Positions 32,916 to 45,538 are shown, counted from the stretch's first letter. The stretch is 64,000 bases of DNA from Trissonchulus latispiculum (GCA_030248195.1 JASAND010019905.1:1-64000), one strand, 5' to 3'. A program made the numbers and translations. The notes: a model not told the origin generated them from the letters alone.

Positions 32916-33834
32916 GGGGGCGCTTCCATTACCGGGACCGGCTCTCCTGCATTCAATTCTCAACCAATCTCTTTCAAATTTTCAGCAACGATAGTTGGTG
33001 CTAAGTACTAGTAATTTGCTGAGTTTGAAAAATTTATTGCTTGGCTTGCAACTTACACAAGAGGGATAATTTCAAATTTTCAAAATGGTGTCACTCATTA
33101 ACGGCTAAATAAAAGTAGCTCAAATTTTGCACAAATCTATAAACGGACCTAATGCAGGGGCACTTTTTTCAGTTTTTTTGATTTGTGCAATTTTGAGTAT
33201 TTTATAAATGTTCAAAAACTTTAGAAGTCGATATCTCACGGAATTTAAGGTTTAAACAAAAAATGAAAAAAGTGCCCCTGCGTACCTCTTTAATAAACGT
33301 ACATGCAAAATTTTAGCAACTTTGGCCGAAGCATTTATGAGAAAGTTAAATTGGAAAATTTCGCTGTAATTGCTTTTGTTTGGTACATACATTATGATTT
33401 TAATAAGTTGCGTAGTGCATTTTATAAAATAATAAACAAATCCAACACAAAAGCATCATGAAATATCCTTTAGAATTCATTTTCGAACTGTTAGTTTTTA
33501 CTTTGCTAAACGAAATGAGAATGGTCAACGTAAATTTGCCAATTATTCAACCGCCTGTAACTTTTGATAGAAACCACATGCAGAAGTGATATGCACATCG
33601 TTGTAAAGCTCTTTTTATGCTCTTTCACATAGTGCATTCGAATTAATCGTTTGGGGCTTTAATAAAATTTCGATTTTTAAGCCATAATGGTAGCTATCCA
33701 AGCAGATGGTCTCAGTTACTGAAATTTTGTCAAAACATGCCCCGCCAACCAAAGTAACTTCAGTTGGGATTTCTTTAAAATTGAGCAATCGGTCCAAATT
33801 TTACATCAATAATCCCGATAATGGAAGCGCCCCC
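32916..33834. mobile_element. 919-bp TTAA-flanked DNA transposon
   Basis: TTAA at 32912-32915 and 33835-33838 flanks inverted ends GGGGGCGCTTCCATTA and TAATGGAAGCGCCCCC. A second inverted pair inside (GGGGCACTTTTTTCA near 33160, TGAAAAAAGTGCCCC near 33267) forms a smaller hairpin. The TTAA target fits piggyBac-like or Kolobok-like elements. It has no transposase frame. Confidence 0.8.
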
Positions 33835-33838
33835 TTAA

Positions 33839-36800
33839 CAGGCCTCCTGTTGCTTGAAACATGGTTCAAAATTTCATTTAAAATAATCTTATACTAGTAA
33901 AGAGGAAAGTTTATCAAAGGTATCACTCAAAAGGTAGTGAATTATTACGGAAAAGGCAGTTAAAAGATGACTTACACAGTCATAAGTTGGAAGATGGGTC
34001 ACTAAAACTTAATTATTCGTAGCTAGGTGTATGAAATAGGGGTCAGGAGCACTAATATGTGTTAGTTAGGCTTAATTAGCGGTAATTAGGTAATAATTAA
34101 TGAATTTTGAAGATTTTTAGTGAAAATATAACTTAGGCTTATCTGAAAGGCAATTTCTTCCTGGTTCCAAAAATCCAAACCCGGTCTTTTAACTCCCAAT
34201 ATTGCGAAAGATATGGGTTAAAATAGTTTTGTAACTTTAAATTTTAATTCTTTAATTTTAACCTTACGTAAACTTCTTAAGTGGGCGTAACAAATACTTG
34301 TTGTTACGCCCATTCATTATTTCATTCATCCCCCTATCCATTCTTGGGCTTCTGTTGGCCCTCTCCCAGCGAAGACTTGCCTCGCAGAGGAAGACTTAGT
34401 GTATACTTTATAGGTAACAATAGGTTCGGAAGGGGCATAACCCTCTCCCAAATTGTTAAAATAAAAAGAAAATAAGTGGTCTTAGGTAGTTACGTACGTA
34501 GATTATTAATATTTAGTTTTAGTTAGCTAGAAAATTAGGTAACTCTTTGTATGCACAAGTTTTGCGCAACCATTGCCCTCCTGTTCCTTACGGTAGGAAC
34601 TTCCAGCTCCAGTGAGGGAGAGCAATTGTCGCGGGGATTAACAAAGCGGCCTCCCTTGTTCCTGGCCGAAAAATCGTCACCAAAAGGAAGAGAAAGGGGC
34701 CAGTGAATAAGGGAGCGCCTGAAAAATACAAAACATAAATTTTACAAAAGTTTACAGCAGTATTAGCACTTAATATTTGTATTTTCATATTGAGCCCCGA
34801 GAGGCCTTTAGTTTGCATCTTTTCATTTTTCATTTCAAGAAAGTTAGTATTTTTATTAGAAACTTTCCCCTTTGGTTATCTATATGTGTTAACCAAAAAG
34901 TCTGGAAAGTTTCTGGAAATCCAGCTCTGGAAATTTATCACACAAAGCGGTCATAATTCTAGACCCCCCATAAATCTCCATTCCGGTGGGCCAGGCGTGC
35001 AAACAGCCCACGTCGGGTCTGCGGTCACAAAGGGGATTTCCAGAAGAGTCTGGAAATCCCGTCCGCTTCAAAGAGACCGGCAACAGGTGTGAGGTCGGCT
35101 GACTGGAAATTCAAAATTTCCAGTCAGTCTTTGCTTCAGCTCCGGCCGAGAGCGGCCGTGTATCCCCCCTTCTCTCAGTGCGTCTCCTGGTGTGCCAGCG
35201 TTTTGGCCGGAGAATCCCCAACGCACTTTTCACCCCCCCATAGGACCACGAGTTAGGACCTCCTCTGGCCCACACAGGTCAGAGGAGAGGATCTGAGCGA
35301 ACACGAAGCAAAGACACGCACAGTTGAGGGCCATATGAGCGTATTATGCTCTGCCAGACGCACAGAAAACACACTTTTTCTGGATTTTAGAAGGCCCTTT
35401 TTTGGCCTAATTTTGCCTTTGTTTTTGGCCTTCGGGCCTTTAATTTCAATGAAATTGCAGCCCTTTTTGGCTCATTATCAATTGAAAATTAGCGAGCCCT
35501 CGCGGCCAGTATTTTTGTTTCACATTTTAATCAGCGAGCCCTCGTGGCCAGTTTTTTATTTCTATTCAGCGAGCCCTCGTGGCCAGTTTTTTATTCCTAT
35601 TCAGCGAGCCCTCGTGGCCAGTTTTTTATTTCTATTCAGCGAGCCCTCGTGGCCAGGCATTTTTCCTTTTTCATGTTTTTCGGGGTTTATTTTAGTAATG
35701 AAGGGATTTTGAGTGGGGACCCACCCTCGAGTTGAGATAGGAGGTCCCTTGGTTACGACCTCGTGTGCTGAACTGAGTTAGGTCTAGGGAACAATTCTCC
35801 CCACAGCCGGCAATTAGGAATTGCCGGCCGTATTCATAAAGTTAGGCGCTACTGAAGTTAGAACTATTGTCTATAATTGTGTTATGTTATTTGTGTAGGT
35901 CGGCTACCTAAAATTAATAGGAATTAAACCCCAGAAACTGTTTTAATTACTAATTATTTAGCCTTTTTGAGGGGAATGGCCGGCTTCCCCTAAGTTAATT
36001 TAATCAAGCTGTCCTTAGCGGAACTGATTGTGTTGTTTAGTAATAATTGCCGAGCAATTATTACTCGTTTAGCTTTCCAGCAAAATTCTCAAAGTTTCAA
36101 AGTTTATAGTCTCGGTTGAAATTGCAAACTTACAAAATCTGGGCTCCAGACGGAGACCTGTTAATTCCCAAAAACCACCACAAAATGTGCATACAAAGAA
36201 TAGGTAGATTTAGGTAAGGAAAATGTTAGAATTTGTATTATAATGTGTAGTCGTTTGTGTAGTTATTGGTGTGATTGTGACCATAATTGTATGAATGTGA
36301 ATCCTAAATTTACGTACTTGGCTTCTTGGGTAAATTCCTTATGGACTATGAGGTTCCAAGTTTAGCCCCGTTTTCAAGTGTGAATTCTGAACCGAAATTG
36401 TGTGGCTGTTAGTGTGATTGAGGGCAACCCATGTAAACTCCCTTTGTTTGATAAGGGTCTTGGAAATGCCAGAATGAACGTGTAATTGCTCAAATATTAG
36501 GCAGGAACTGGGCCAAATTGAGTAGCAATTTGGCCCCTAATCGCAACTAATTAGGGGATTTATTTCGGTTCAAACTTAGACGCGTGTCTGACGTAAAATT
36601 GCCAGTTTCGGAGTGAATGCAATGTGAAATTTTGTTTAACATTATTCTGTTTGACGGTTAGGGCAGATTCTGCAGCCTAGGGTCACGGGGACCCCCTATT
36701 AGGTCTGCAGATCTGTCGGATTTCCGGTCATCCGTGTAGGTTGCCCTGCGATTAGGGGACGGATGAGCCGCAACCACGAAATCCAGCACTAACCGGGTTA

Positions 36801-37109
36801 GAAATGAGGCTAACACATAAAATTAGGAGAAATCTATCACAATTGAGAGTCTCATAACAAATGTCCGATTAGCGGACCAAAAGTTTCTAGGGTTATAATT
36901 TAAGAAAGTGATCGTAGCTGTGTTGTATTGCCATATTATTAGTTAGAAAGATGTTATTCCGTGTAGCTTTAGTTAGGAACAAGGGTAACCATTATCTTGC
37001 TTATAATAACCACCAGTTAGAGTTTGTAGCTTTAATTGCTTAAGTTGTGTCGGTTGTAATGTTCAGATTTGCAACTAAGTAAAATGATCCAAGCTAAGCA
37101 AAAGCAATA
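33839..37109. repeat. Gene-poor stretch with a 35-bp minisatellite and hairpins
   Basis: No supported gene. About 34283-34314 is a hairpin (GGGCGTAACA with TGTTACGCCC). About 35490-35655 holds five copies of a 35-base unit built on GCGAGCCCTCGTGGCCAG followed by a T-rich half. Several short inverted words surround CTGGAAATCC at 34910-35130. The rest looks like unique intergenic DNA or an unrecognised element. Confidence 0.5.
37100..37103 (-). terminator. Pol III T-run terminator of the tRNA-like gene
   Basis: On the minus strand four T residues begin seven bases after the last tRNA base, which is short but typical for RNA polymerase III termination. Confidence 0.5.
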
Positions 37110-37182
37110 AACCCGTGCTGAGATTCGAACTCAGATTCGCTGGATTAGTAGGTCCAGTGCTCATCCATTGAGCTACACGGGT
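37110..37182 (-). tRNA. tRNA-Arg-like gene with an 8-nt anticodon loop
   Basis: A complete cloverleaf can be drawn: acceptor ACCCGTG/CACGGGT, D stem GCTC/GAGC, anticodon stem CTGGA/TCCAG, variable loop CGAAT, T stem CTGAG/CTCAG with loop TTCGAAT. The internal promoters are intact (A box TAGCTCAATGG, B box GTTCGAATC). The anticodon stem and AATGGAT D loop resemble arginine tRNAs reading AGR codons. The anticodon loop, however, is CCTACTAA, eight bases instead of seven, so no standard anticodon can be assigned with certainty. All stems are fully paired, which argues against simple decay, but it could be a recent pseudogene. Confidence 0.75.
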
Positions 37183-40096
37183 TACAATTAGAACGAGTTC
37201 AAGCTAGCCTATATATGAAAGCAATTTAGCAACCCAGCACGTGTGCAGTTCAGTAATGCATTGTGTGTGCAATTTACGCATATGTGAAAGTAAACTTTAA
37301 TTGTGTTTTTCTCATTAATTACTTAATATTTTTGGTGCTGTAAGCACAAAAAATATTCAGCTTTTCAGGCTCTACAAAAATATATAATTTTTACTTAAGT
37401 TCGTGTTCATCGAAATTTTGTTAATTTACATGCCAGTTTTGCACGAATGTAATTATGTGCTCGTGTGAAAGGGTGGTAGTACGCGCGACTGCCACTCGGC
37501 TGGCTGCTGGGGTTGCCAGCACCGGATCGAATAGCGGTTCGGCACGTCCCCTGTTAGGGCACTAGGATAAGGGGCAGGTAGATTTAGAAGTAGACGTAGT
37601 TCGGTAGGTCGATAGGTCGGTAAGTAGGGACTGCGTAGAAGGGCTGCTGAGACAGTGAGTGAGTGAGTTTTTGCACTTTTGGTAAAGAAAATAGTTGAGA
37701 TAATTATATGCAAAAACTCACTCACAAAGCAGCATTTTAGTTTATTTTTTATTCAACTATAGGTAGGAAAACTGATTAGCCATAGAATGATAAATCAAAT
37801 AATCAGCAATATTAATTCATAAGTTAGCATTACGTAGGTTCCAGTAATTTAATGTACTTAGGTAGTTAGGCAGTAGCTAGGTTAATTGTAGTAAATAACA
37901 AATACCTGACCATCTTCCAACATTAGAAATTCATTTAAAAACATCAAGTTTTGCATACGGTTAAGATTAGCAGCGGGCCACGGGAAACAAGCCTGTTTCC
38001 CGTGGCAAATCAACGAAATTGGGCCAGAACTAGGCCAGAAATGCAAGTTTTGTTCGGTCATTTAATCTGTTCAAGCTAACCTGTGAGTTTCTGTCAGAAT
38101 CGGTTTGTATTAATCTAAGACGGGCCAGGCGGCCCGGTTTGTGCAAGAAAAGGATAGAAACTAGCAAGGTTTTCAAATAAGGTACGAATAGCGAACTTTG
38201 CACGTTTGTAAGAACTGTTTCATCCAGTTGCAAGTCAGCAAGACCTAATTTGGGTCCAGACGTGAGAACATTTACGAATCGTTTTGTCTGTGCAAAGAAT
38301 TACCTCAAGTTTAATCATAACCAACTAGTTGTAATCTAAAATGGCCAAGAAGGTCTGTTTTGTGACAAGAAATTACTAAGAACGGTTAATTCTGTCAAAA
38401 AGGCAATAGCCAATGGTTTGGTGTCATTTCGTCAATTCACAAGTTCAAATAGGGCCCAAAATGCACATTTTGGGCCAGGAAAGCAAAAGAACGAGTAATG
38501 GTTGCTGGGTTCGATTCCCGCACCGTGACCTTGTATTAATGGGTTTTAACCCATTTGATTCAGGTGCGGACGATAAGCCAACGCTGTCTTGCCGGATCTG
38601 GACGATTAAGCGATATTTGTGTCAGTAGCCTATTCAGAAGCAGTAACTCGTGGAATCAGTAGAGGACGGAGTCAGTCCTAGTCAGATAATCAGTGGAAGT
38701 CTTGAGACTTAGTCATATTGTGGAACCTCGGAAAGGTACATTGACCGGCAGTAGCAAGGTTGTTGGATTGAGAGCGGAGACGGCGTAGCGAGCACTTCAA
38801 GCCTGATCATTGGGTGAACCAGAACTTTTGTCAAAACCCACCATCTACCTGTCAAAGCTAAACTACTCAAAAATGTGTCTTAATCTTTTGAGCATCATTT
38901 TCGTTATCCTGGAAATCGTTTCCTCCCTGTCCCAAAACTAATCACCAGACGTCCCAGTCCCGAACGAAGACAAGAAGATCAGTCATTGTATAATTGTAGT
39001 AATTTTCTATTAATTAGAGATAAGTAAGGAAGGACTACCTAAACCCCCAACCGTTTCGCGTTCCTCAAATTCTATCTCACATAGCATCCCTGAACTGAGT
39101 GTCGGAGCGAAAGCGGTGTCCGACTTTCAGGGGCTCACCCAAAGACCGTCCCTAGGTTAATAATTAGTAATTTAGCTTATTGTGATATTAGTTTGACAGT
39201 CCTATTGTAAGGGGACGTATAAAGAGTAACAAAGCACAAGCATATAGGGTAACACACAGCATATAGGGAAATTGAATTAGCGAGAGTTAGTGGAGTGAAA
39301 GGGTGTAAAAGGCGTTAAGAGTATCGACCTTGTCCCAATAACTTAACCAAAGTTGTGATATTATTCCAAATTGGAATAATATTAATAATAACCTAGGAAG
39401 GGAAATTATCTGGCAACTCTGGTACGGTAACCTTTGTACTGTATCTGATTGTATTGTAACCTAATCGTTATCGTTAGTGTCGTCGTAATTGTTAGTTTAA
39501 ACGCAAGTATTGTACGCCTTGTAATTGTAGTGTTTTCATTAAATTATCAGTTTGTTAGTTACCGAGTCCTAGTACAAGCAATAAAGGCGCATTTGCCTTC
39601 GACTGCGGTGCGTTTACCGTATAAGCTTATTACAAGCAACCACAGGCGAGTTAGCCTTCACACACGGTGCGTTTACCGTGCAACTACTAGCCGCAAGACA
39701 GAACCGAAGATCCAGTGAGGAAGAACTCATTCAAAGCCAGTTTCTATTAAAGGAAGCAAGTGCTGACCCCGCTTGCTGATTCAGTTGGAAATCATCAAGG
39801 AAGCAAGTGCTGACCCCGCTTGCTGATTCAATTGGAAATCATCAAGGAAGCAAGTGCTGACCCCTCTTGCTGTCCGATTGGAAATCAACTCAGGAGCCTC
39901 AAACGAACTCACCGACGAAGACTCCTACCAAGGTTGGCCGCAGAGAATCTCTGATTCTGGAACACCACCTTTCAGAGATCTGGTGCTTAAGTCTGCTTCA
40001 TTGCGAACAGACGTGCCGACCTTCCGTGTAAAGAAGAGGAGTTTAGAGTTTGGAGCAGATCGTGTCTTGGATCTTGCTCACTTCATTACAAATGTT
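37183..40096. repeat. Gene-poor stretch with two short tandem repeats
   Basis: No supported gene. About 39576-39690 contains two diverged ~62-base units (GGTGCGTTTACCGT in each). About 39751-39890 has three copies of a ~46-base unit containing GGAAGCAAGTGCTGACCCC. A reading frame at 39854-40348 begins inside the last unit and shows no recognisable domain. A B-box-like GGTTCGATTCCC lies near 38510 without a tRNA body. Confidence 0.5.
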
Positions 40097-40714
40097 AGAC
40101 TATCTATTTGCTCACGATTATTGATGACTTTAGGTCAAGTTTGGGCACAAATGGTGCAGGCTAGTGCACCCAGTTGGTCGCTGGGGTCAAATATGGGGTC
40201 TGACAACCATAATCTCAAAAATAGCAATTTTTCAAATTTTTCGAAATACGTTAAATTTTATATCAATCGAAAGCTCTCATTGTCGGGAACATGTTTCTTC
40301 TTGGACCATTGCCCGCAAATGCACCAAATTCAAGTTATCGGCCGTTAAATGATTTTCGTGGTCAAGGCTTTCCAGCGTCGGTGCTACTTCGTAAAATCAC
40401 TAAATAAAGTCATAAAGAAACGTTTTCCCATTGAAAGCTACCCTAAGTTCTTTGTTTGCATCAGATATCAAACATACAACCGAATATAGCTCCATTCTCA
40501 AGGAAGCTCAGGTGTAAAGTGGCTTTATTTGCTGCGGCACCGCCATTTTCACCTGTTTTCAAATTGCATGCAATTAATAGCCGGTTACTCGTTAAGTACT
40601 GAACGAAACTACTCGAAATTGAAACTCGATATGCAGGACATATGTGACAAAATTTTGTGTGAAAATGAGCAAAATCCGTGACCATAAAATTTTTCATGGT
40701 GGACCCCCCCTTAA
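40097..40714. mobile_element. Probable right end of a TTAA element
   Basis: The sequence TGGACCCCCCCTTAA ends at 40714 and matches the right terminus of the palindromic TTAA element at 60440-61161. I could not find the matching left end, so the start given here is only an outer limit. No gene is visible. Confidence 0.4.
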
Positions 40715-40757
40715 TTATAGACAAAATTAAGCTTTCACGCTTAGGTTCGTGCATGAC

Positions 40758-41968
40758 CTGGGGGCAGTTTCATAAAAATTCTGCTCGCTTGGCGAGTTCC
40801 AAGTGCAAGTGTTTCATAAAAATTTTTAAGAACTCGACAAAACTCAGCTACGATTCTGCTGCTACTACTAGCACTAGCACTGCTAGTGCGAGTTGCAAGC
40901 ATGCCACAAAAGAAAAAAAGACTCAGTTTTGCTAAAAATGATGAAAATTCTTTGAAAAATCTTATCTTTTCTTTCTCTGAAGGAAACCATTTAAAACTTT
41001 AGGACAGTACTAAGAAAAAACGTCACGTCGCGTTGTAAAAATTTCCAAGCAAAAGTTTTAAAATCGCAAAAGTTATAGCAGATATTCTGCAAGTTCTCTA
41101 GTCAAAATTCACTAGAGAACTAGACAGCAGCTAGTAGCGGACTAGCCTGCAATAGCCGAAGTTTTATGAAACAGGTGCTAGCAGTGGCCAATTTCATAAA
41201 AGTTTGCAAGTTGCGGATTCCGCAACTCGCAACTGCAAGTTGCGGAATTGCGAGCTCCAAGTGTTGCATAAAGTGTCAAATGCGGAATCCGCACTTGCAC
41301 TTGAACTGCGAGTCAAGTTCGATGCAAGTTGCAAGTTCGCTTCTACACAAGCAGCAAGTAAGTGTTTCATAAAACTCGCTGGAACACTCACTTGCAACTT
41401 GCAAGTGCGAGTAAAGTCGTCTAGTAGATTTTTGCTAGACGATTTTCAAAAAATTGGAATATCTTTCCTAATTTTCGTTTGTGTTTAATAAAATTTAGGA
41501 ATGAACCGTTTTGAAATGTTCTGAACATTTTGTGAAAATTTTAATGAATTTCATGCAATGGTGAAAGAGTTACGATTGTTTTAAAAATTATGGTAAATTT
41601 TCTTTCTACTCGCACTTGCAACGCAAGTACTCGCACTTCCGTTGCAAGTGAGTCAAGTTCCGCTACTTGCTTAGCTAACTTCCGCAAGTTTGCGGAAAAG
41701 TTTTATGGTGCACTTGTGATCTGCACTTGCGTTTCCAGTGCGAGTACTCGCAGACTCGCACTTGCAAATCCGCAACTTTTTATGAAATTGGCCCCAGGTA
41801 GCAGCTATATCTACTCGCACTTGACTATCTACTAGACTCGCAACTCCAGTGCTAGTATACGCTCGAGTGCAAAACTTATATGAAACACATCTGCTACTCG
41901 ACTCGACAACTAGCTGAGTCTAGTTGTCGAGTCGAGTAGGTAAAAACTTTTATGAAACTGCCCCCAGG
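40758..41968. mobile_element. MITE with GCAAGT-rich interior, containing a nested relative
   Basis: The outer ends are CTGGGGGCAGTTTCATAAAA and the inverse TTTTATGAAACTGCCCCCAG. A second, related pair lies inside: GGCCAATTTCATAAAAGTTT near 41188 and TTTTTATGAAATTGGCCCCA near 41777, so one family member appears inserted in another. The interior is dominated by GCAAGT, ACTTGC and GCGAGT words on both strands, which form many small hairpins. No coding frame is convincing. Confidence 0.65.
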
Positions 41969-42807
41969 ATCTATCGGTTCAACAATGAAAAATATACAAG
42001 ATCTAAACTTTTGGTTAATATTTTTGTTTCGATCACGTCATTGCAACGAATGATTCATTAAAAATTAATGCTTATTGTGCCTGCGTGAAGCTCCCACGCT
42101 ACAGTTCTTCGCCCAAAAATATGCAACCGGTCAGATTGCTGGCAGTTGACAACTGCGATAATGCGAAGAAGATAGCTGCTAGACTAATTTGAATAATTGA
42201 CCTTTGCCAAAAAAAGTGCCCTATACTAAAGTCTGGCACTAAACTGTGTGTACAAAATTATAATCACTTTCATTGAATTGAATATTCTACGGAGACCCAT
42301 AACATTATTTATTTTCTGAATCGTCATGATGAAAGGAAAATTTTATAAAATTCAAAGTATCGGTTTATCGAGGTTTTTCTCCGGAATGTGCATGCTAGAA
42401 ATTTGGGTTTTTTCAGGAAAATTATCCCATCTGAATACACGCAGAATGACGCAAGAATGAAGAATATCGGTTAACGTGGTAGTACCACTACCGGGATGGG
42501 ATTTCCTACGTAATTTTTCCACGGATGAAGCAATCTTGACCAAGCATTGGGTAAATCAAGCCTGGTTGGGAAGCTATCTTTGTGCAAAATCTTTGTTTCA
42601 GTGTAGACAGCAAACCAGTTCTTGTGTAGACAGCAAACCAGTTCTTGTGTAGACAGCAAACCAGCCTCCGCAATGTAGTAGGCTAGCTCATTTGATGCAG
42701 AACATGATAAAGAACAAAGTGCCAAATTCCAAGGCGATTAATTAAGTTTGTAGTTCACAGTATCTGTTCATAGTCCGCTCCGGTAGTGGTACTACTACCA
42801 CCTTTAA
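41969..42807. repeat. Spacer with a short inverted pair and a 26-bp triplication
   Basis: GGTAGTACCACTACCGG at about 42478 faces CCGGTAGTGGTACTACTACC at about 42780. Between them, about 42600-42665 carries three copies of a 26-base unit (GTGTAGACAGCAAACCAG plus 8 bases). This may be a small degenerate element. No gene is visible. Confidence 0.5.
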
Positions 42808-43817
42808 AGGTGCTGGTATCGTTTTGTGCAGTGCTTTTGTGGTGATTTTCGAAACGCTATATATAACTTTCGCAATTTTTGGAGTTGCAAAGAGCTTTAT
42901 ACATCGTTTTATGTAATCTGTACATTCACATGAGCTTTCGAAACTAGCAAAATTAGCAAAGAAACAGCAAAAATTTTCTCACAAGCTGACATCTGACATG
43001 CGGAATACACCAAAAATTTTTGAACATCGATTTCTCGAAACTGTAGAATCGGCCAAAATTTCTTCTTGTGTCATGGTATGAAGGACATGTGGGCCGAGGA
43101 CCATTTTTTGGATTTGGCTCAATAAGTCTGAATACTCCAGAAAATCCGTCAAATGTGCGATGACACGAAATTTCGCAACTTTGTATTCAGTTTTATCGCA
43201 ACTGGAGAGGCGACGTTTTAGCTCAAACCGAGAAAAATGTCCCTCCGCAATAGTGCGACTTTTCATTCTGCCAAAAATCACGCGAATGCATTGGGTAGTG
43301 TTTGAGAAATCGATGTTCAAAACAAAATAATCGCAGTTTTGCTAAAATAGTTTTTCGGCGAATTCTCTAGCTTAAAGCAACGAACTTCAGCGAATAGGCA
43401 TTTATGAAATGTGCAATTGGACGATGCATCGACTGAGTATAAATAAGTCAAAATTGTCTGTAAGATTTGGCAGTACTTGTAAAAAAAACTGATTTCTTCG
43501 AAAATGGCCATTTTTTGATCCCAAAAACTGTTTTGGCTTGTACTGCCTTAATCACTAGAGATAGCTCAAAGGTTGTAAAAAGCAAAAATGTTCAGTTTGG
43601 TACCCTCTTTCCACCCATAACAAGCAATCCGTTGGATCGACTACGTACTGAGAGAATAATGGCAAAAACGAAAACTTTCTTATCTTTAATCCTAAAAATC
43701 CGGGACTGATCTCAGAATGTTAAAGAGCACCAAAGTAATGTATTTGGAAAGTTTCATTCACTTTCATAAAGAATTGAAGCTTGTAGGGTCGAATCTACAC
43801 AAAGCGATACCAGCACC
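42808..43817. mobile_element. 1.01-kb TTAA-flanked DNA transposon
   Basis: TTAA at 42804-42807 and 43818-43821 flanks inverted ends (AGGTGCTGGTATCG and CGATACCAGCACC). The ends differ from those of the other TTAA elements here. No transposase frame is visible. Confidence 0.65.
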
Positions 43818-44143
43818 TTAAGGTTTGAATTTTTGCTAGCATTTTTCCATTTTCAAAATCCCTTGATCTTTCCCGCTTTTGCAACTTTGGCAAGCTACTG
43901 CTACTTTTCGTTTTGATTTTCGGGACCGCTTAGGTATCTGCTTTAACGTCGTAGAAGCCTCTTTTCAAAATCTGAAAGTTAGTTTTTTCGAAAAATAACT
44001 TTTTGACTTAAAATTTCAATACACTGGTACTGAAAAAACATGCTATTAAATATTCCATCTTTGCTGAATCCAACGACGTGAAAATGTTGCCTTTACGACG
44101 CATATTGCATGTGCAATAAATTTTCAAAGATTTGCCATAATTT
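43818..44143. other. Non-coding spacer
   Basis: AT-rich sequence between two transposons. I see no gene or repeat in it. Confidence 0.5.
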
Positions 44144-44845
44144 ACAAGAATAAAAATGCTCCGGTGGAGCATGAAAAATGCAATATGGGTGACATTCGGT
44201 TGTAAATGGACAGAGGACTAGGTTTTAAAACGTTAATATGGGAGGGGCAGGTTGTAAATGCCAGGAGGACTAGGTTAAAAGCGCACTAATATGGACCAGC
44301 TTCGCTGAACAACCCATATTCGCGAAAACTGTCCAGAGTTTCTATCGGCTGCTGCTTGCTGTTGATATTAACAGTTCTTCAGAAAATTGTACGATTTGTC
44401 AGCATGGCCTGCAAGTATATATATGTGTCGTGCTCCTTATTATACAACTTAATAATACACGTACATAATGTCAACTGCTTTTCGCATCAACTTAATACAA
44501 GATTCTGCGCTGACACTGCAGAAAAAACACCTTGAACACCTTTCTACCAGAACTGCATTGTTTATTTGGAATAAGCTTTAATATTTCAAAATCGTCCCGC
44601 TTGCTTTGAAAGCTGAAGAATGCAGATCTTACTCGTATGTCATGTGGAGTGGAGCATGAGTGACCGCGAATATGGGTTGTTCAGCGAAGCTGGTCCATAT
44701 TAGTGCGCTTTTAACCTAGTCCTCCTGGCATTTACAACCTGCCCCTCCCATATTAACGTTTTAAAACCTAGTCCTCTGTCCATTTACAACCTAATGTCAC
44801 CCATATTGCATTTTTCATGCTCCACCGGAGCATTTTTATTCTTGT
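44144..44845. mobile_element. 702-bp foldback element with iterated arms
   Basis: The ends are ACAAGAATAAAAATGCTCCG and its inverse. The two ~190-base arms (about 44144-44340 and 44660-44845) are nearly perfect inverted repeats. Each arm contains diverged ~53-base units with AATATGG, GGTTGTAAATG and GGACTAGGTT, followed by a third partial unit. A relative lies near 62757-63690. No coding capacity is present. Confidence 0.8.
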
Positions 44846-45122
44846 CCTATTTCATTTTTAAGGTTCTCAGTAAATAGCAAAAACGTTAAAGCTGTGTGAA
44901 AGAAACTTTAAAAATTCTGCCAATCATTAATAGTCAACCGAAAGTACAGAACAAAGAAGCTTGAAAAGTTCCAAGTTCTTCCTTTTTCTCTATTTTGACA
45001 GAAATCCAACATCCAGTACCCAAGCCCATGGCTGGAATAGGTTTAGGTAAAGACTCTACTGGAGGGGAAAAAAAATGCAAACTTTATGTGGGGAAGGAAA
45101 CAAAACCGAGGGGAAAAGAGAA
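44846..45122. other. Left flank of the Polinton
   Basis: No gene or repeat is visible. I could not find a 6-bp target duplication shared with the right flank. Confidence 0.4.
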
Positions 45123-45490
45123 ATGGGGGTGTTGGGGGGAGGTTTTAACCCGGTTGGGTGCCGATTTCCTTCTTTTTTTTTGGGTGCTTTTTTTCTCTTT
45201 TGGGTGACAGTTTTAATCTCATTTTTGGGTGACTATTTTAATCTCAATTTTTTTTTTTGGGTGACGTTTTTAATCTCACTTTTGGGTGACTGTTTTAATC
45301 CCACTTTTGGGTGACTATTTTAATCCCACTTTTGGGTGACACTTTTGATCCCACTTTTGGGTGACTATTTTAATCCTTATTTTGGGTAACTATTTTGAAT
45401 CCCATGATACTGTAACGGAAATATATATAATGATTCAAACTTTTGGGTGACTATTTTGATCCCACTTTTGGGTGACTGTTTTGATACCAC
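45123..45490 (+). repeat. Left terminal inverted repeat made of 26-bp iterons
   Basis: About a dozen units of a 26-base repeat built on TTTTGGGTGACTATTTTAAT run to 45490. The outer units are more diverged and G-rich. The array is the inverse of 57254-57930 but shorter, so the two ends are unequal in copy number. Confidence 0.85.
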
Positions 45491-45538
45491 TTTATGAAAC
45501 CTATACTGTTTATGCTGCAAAATTAATTGATCTACCAA
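45491..45538 (+). promoter_or_regulatory. Shared upstream motif, left copy
   Basis: A ~45-base sequence (containing GAAACCTATACTGTTTATG and ATTAATTGATCTACC) lies between the iteron array and the first gene, 51 bases before its start codon. Inverted copies lie upstream of each CARD-like gene at 56594-56637 and 57204-57253. Position and conservation suggest a promoter used by inward-facing genes at both ends. Confidence 0.5.

Noticed and set aside
35490..35655. Regularly spaced 35-bp repeats considered as a CRISPR-like array
   Set aside because: The units are contiguous tandem repeats without unique spacers, in eukaryotic DNA.
38500..38525. B-box-like GGTTCGATTCCC, possible second tRNA or SINE
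   Set aside because: No A box at the right distance and no cloverleaf can be drawn.
39854..40348. 164-codon open frame
   Set aside because: It starts inside a 46-bp tandem repeat, has no recognisable domain and ordinary intergenic composition around it.
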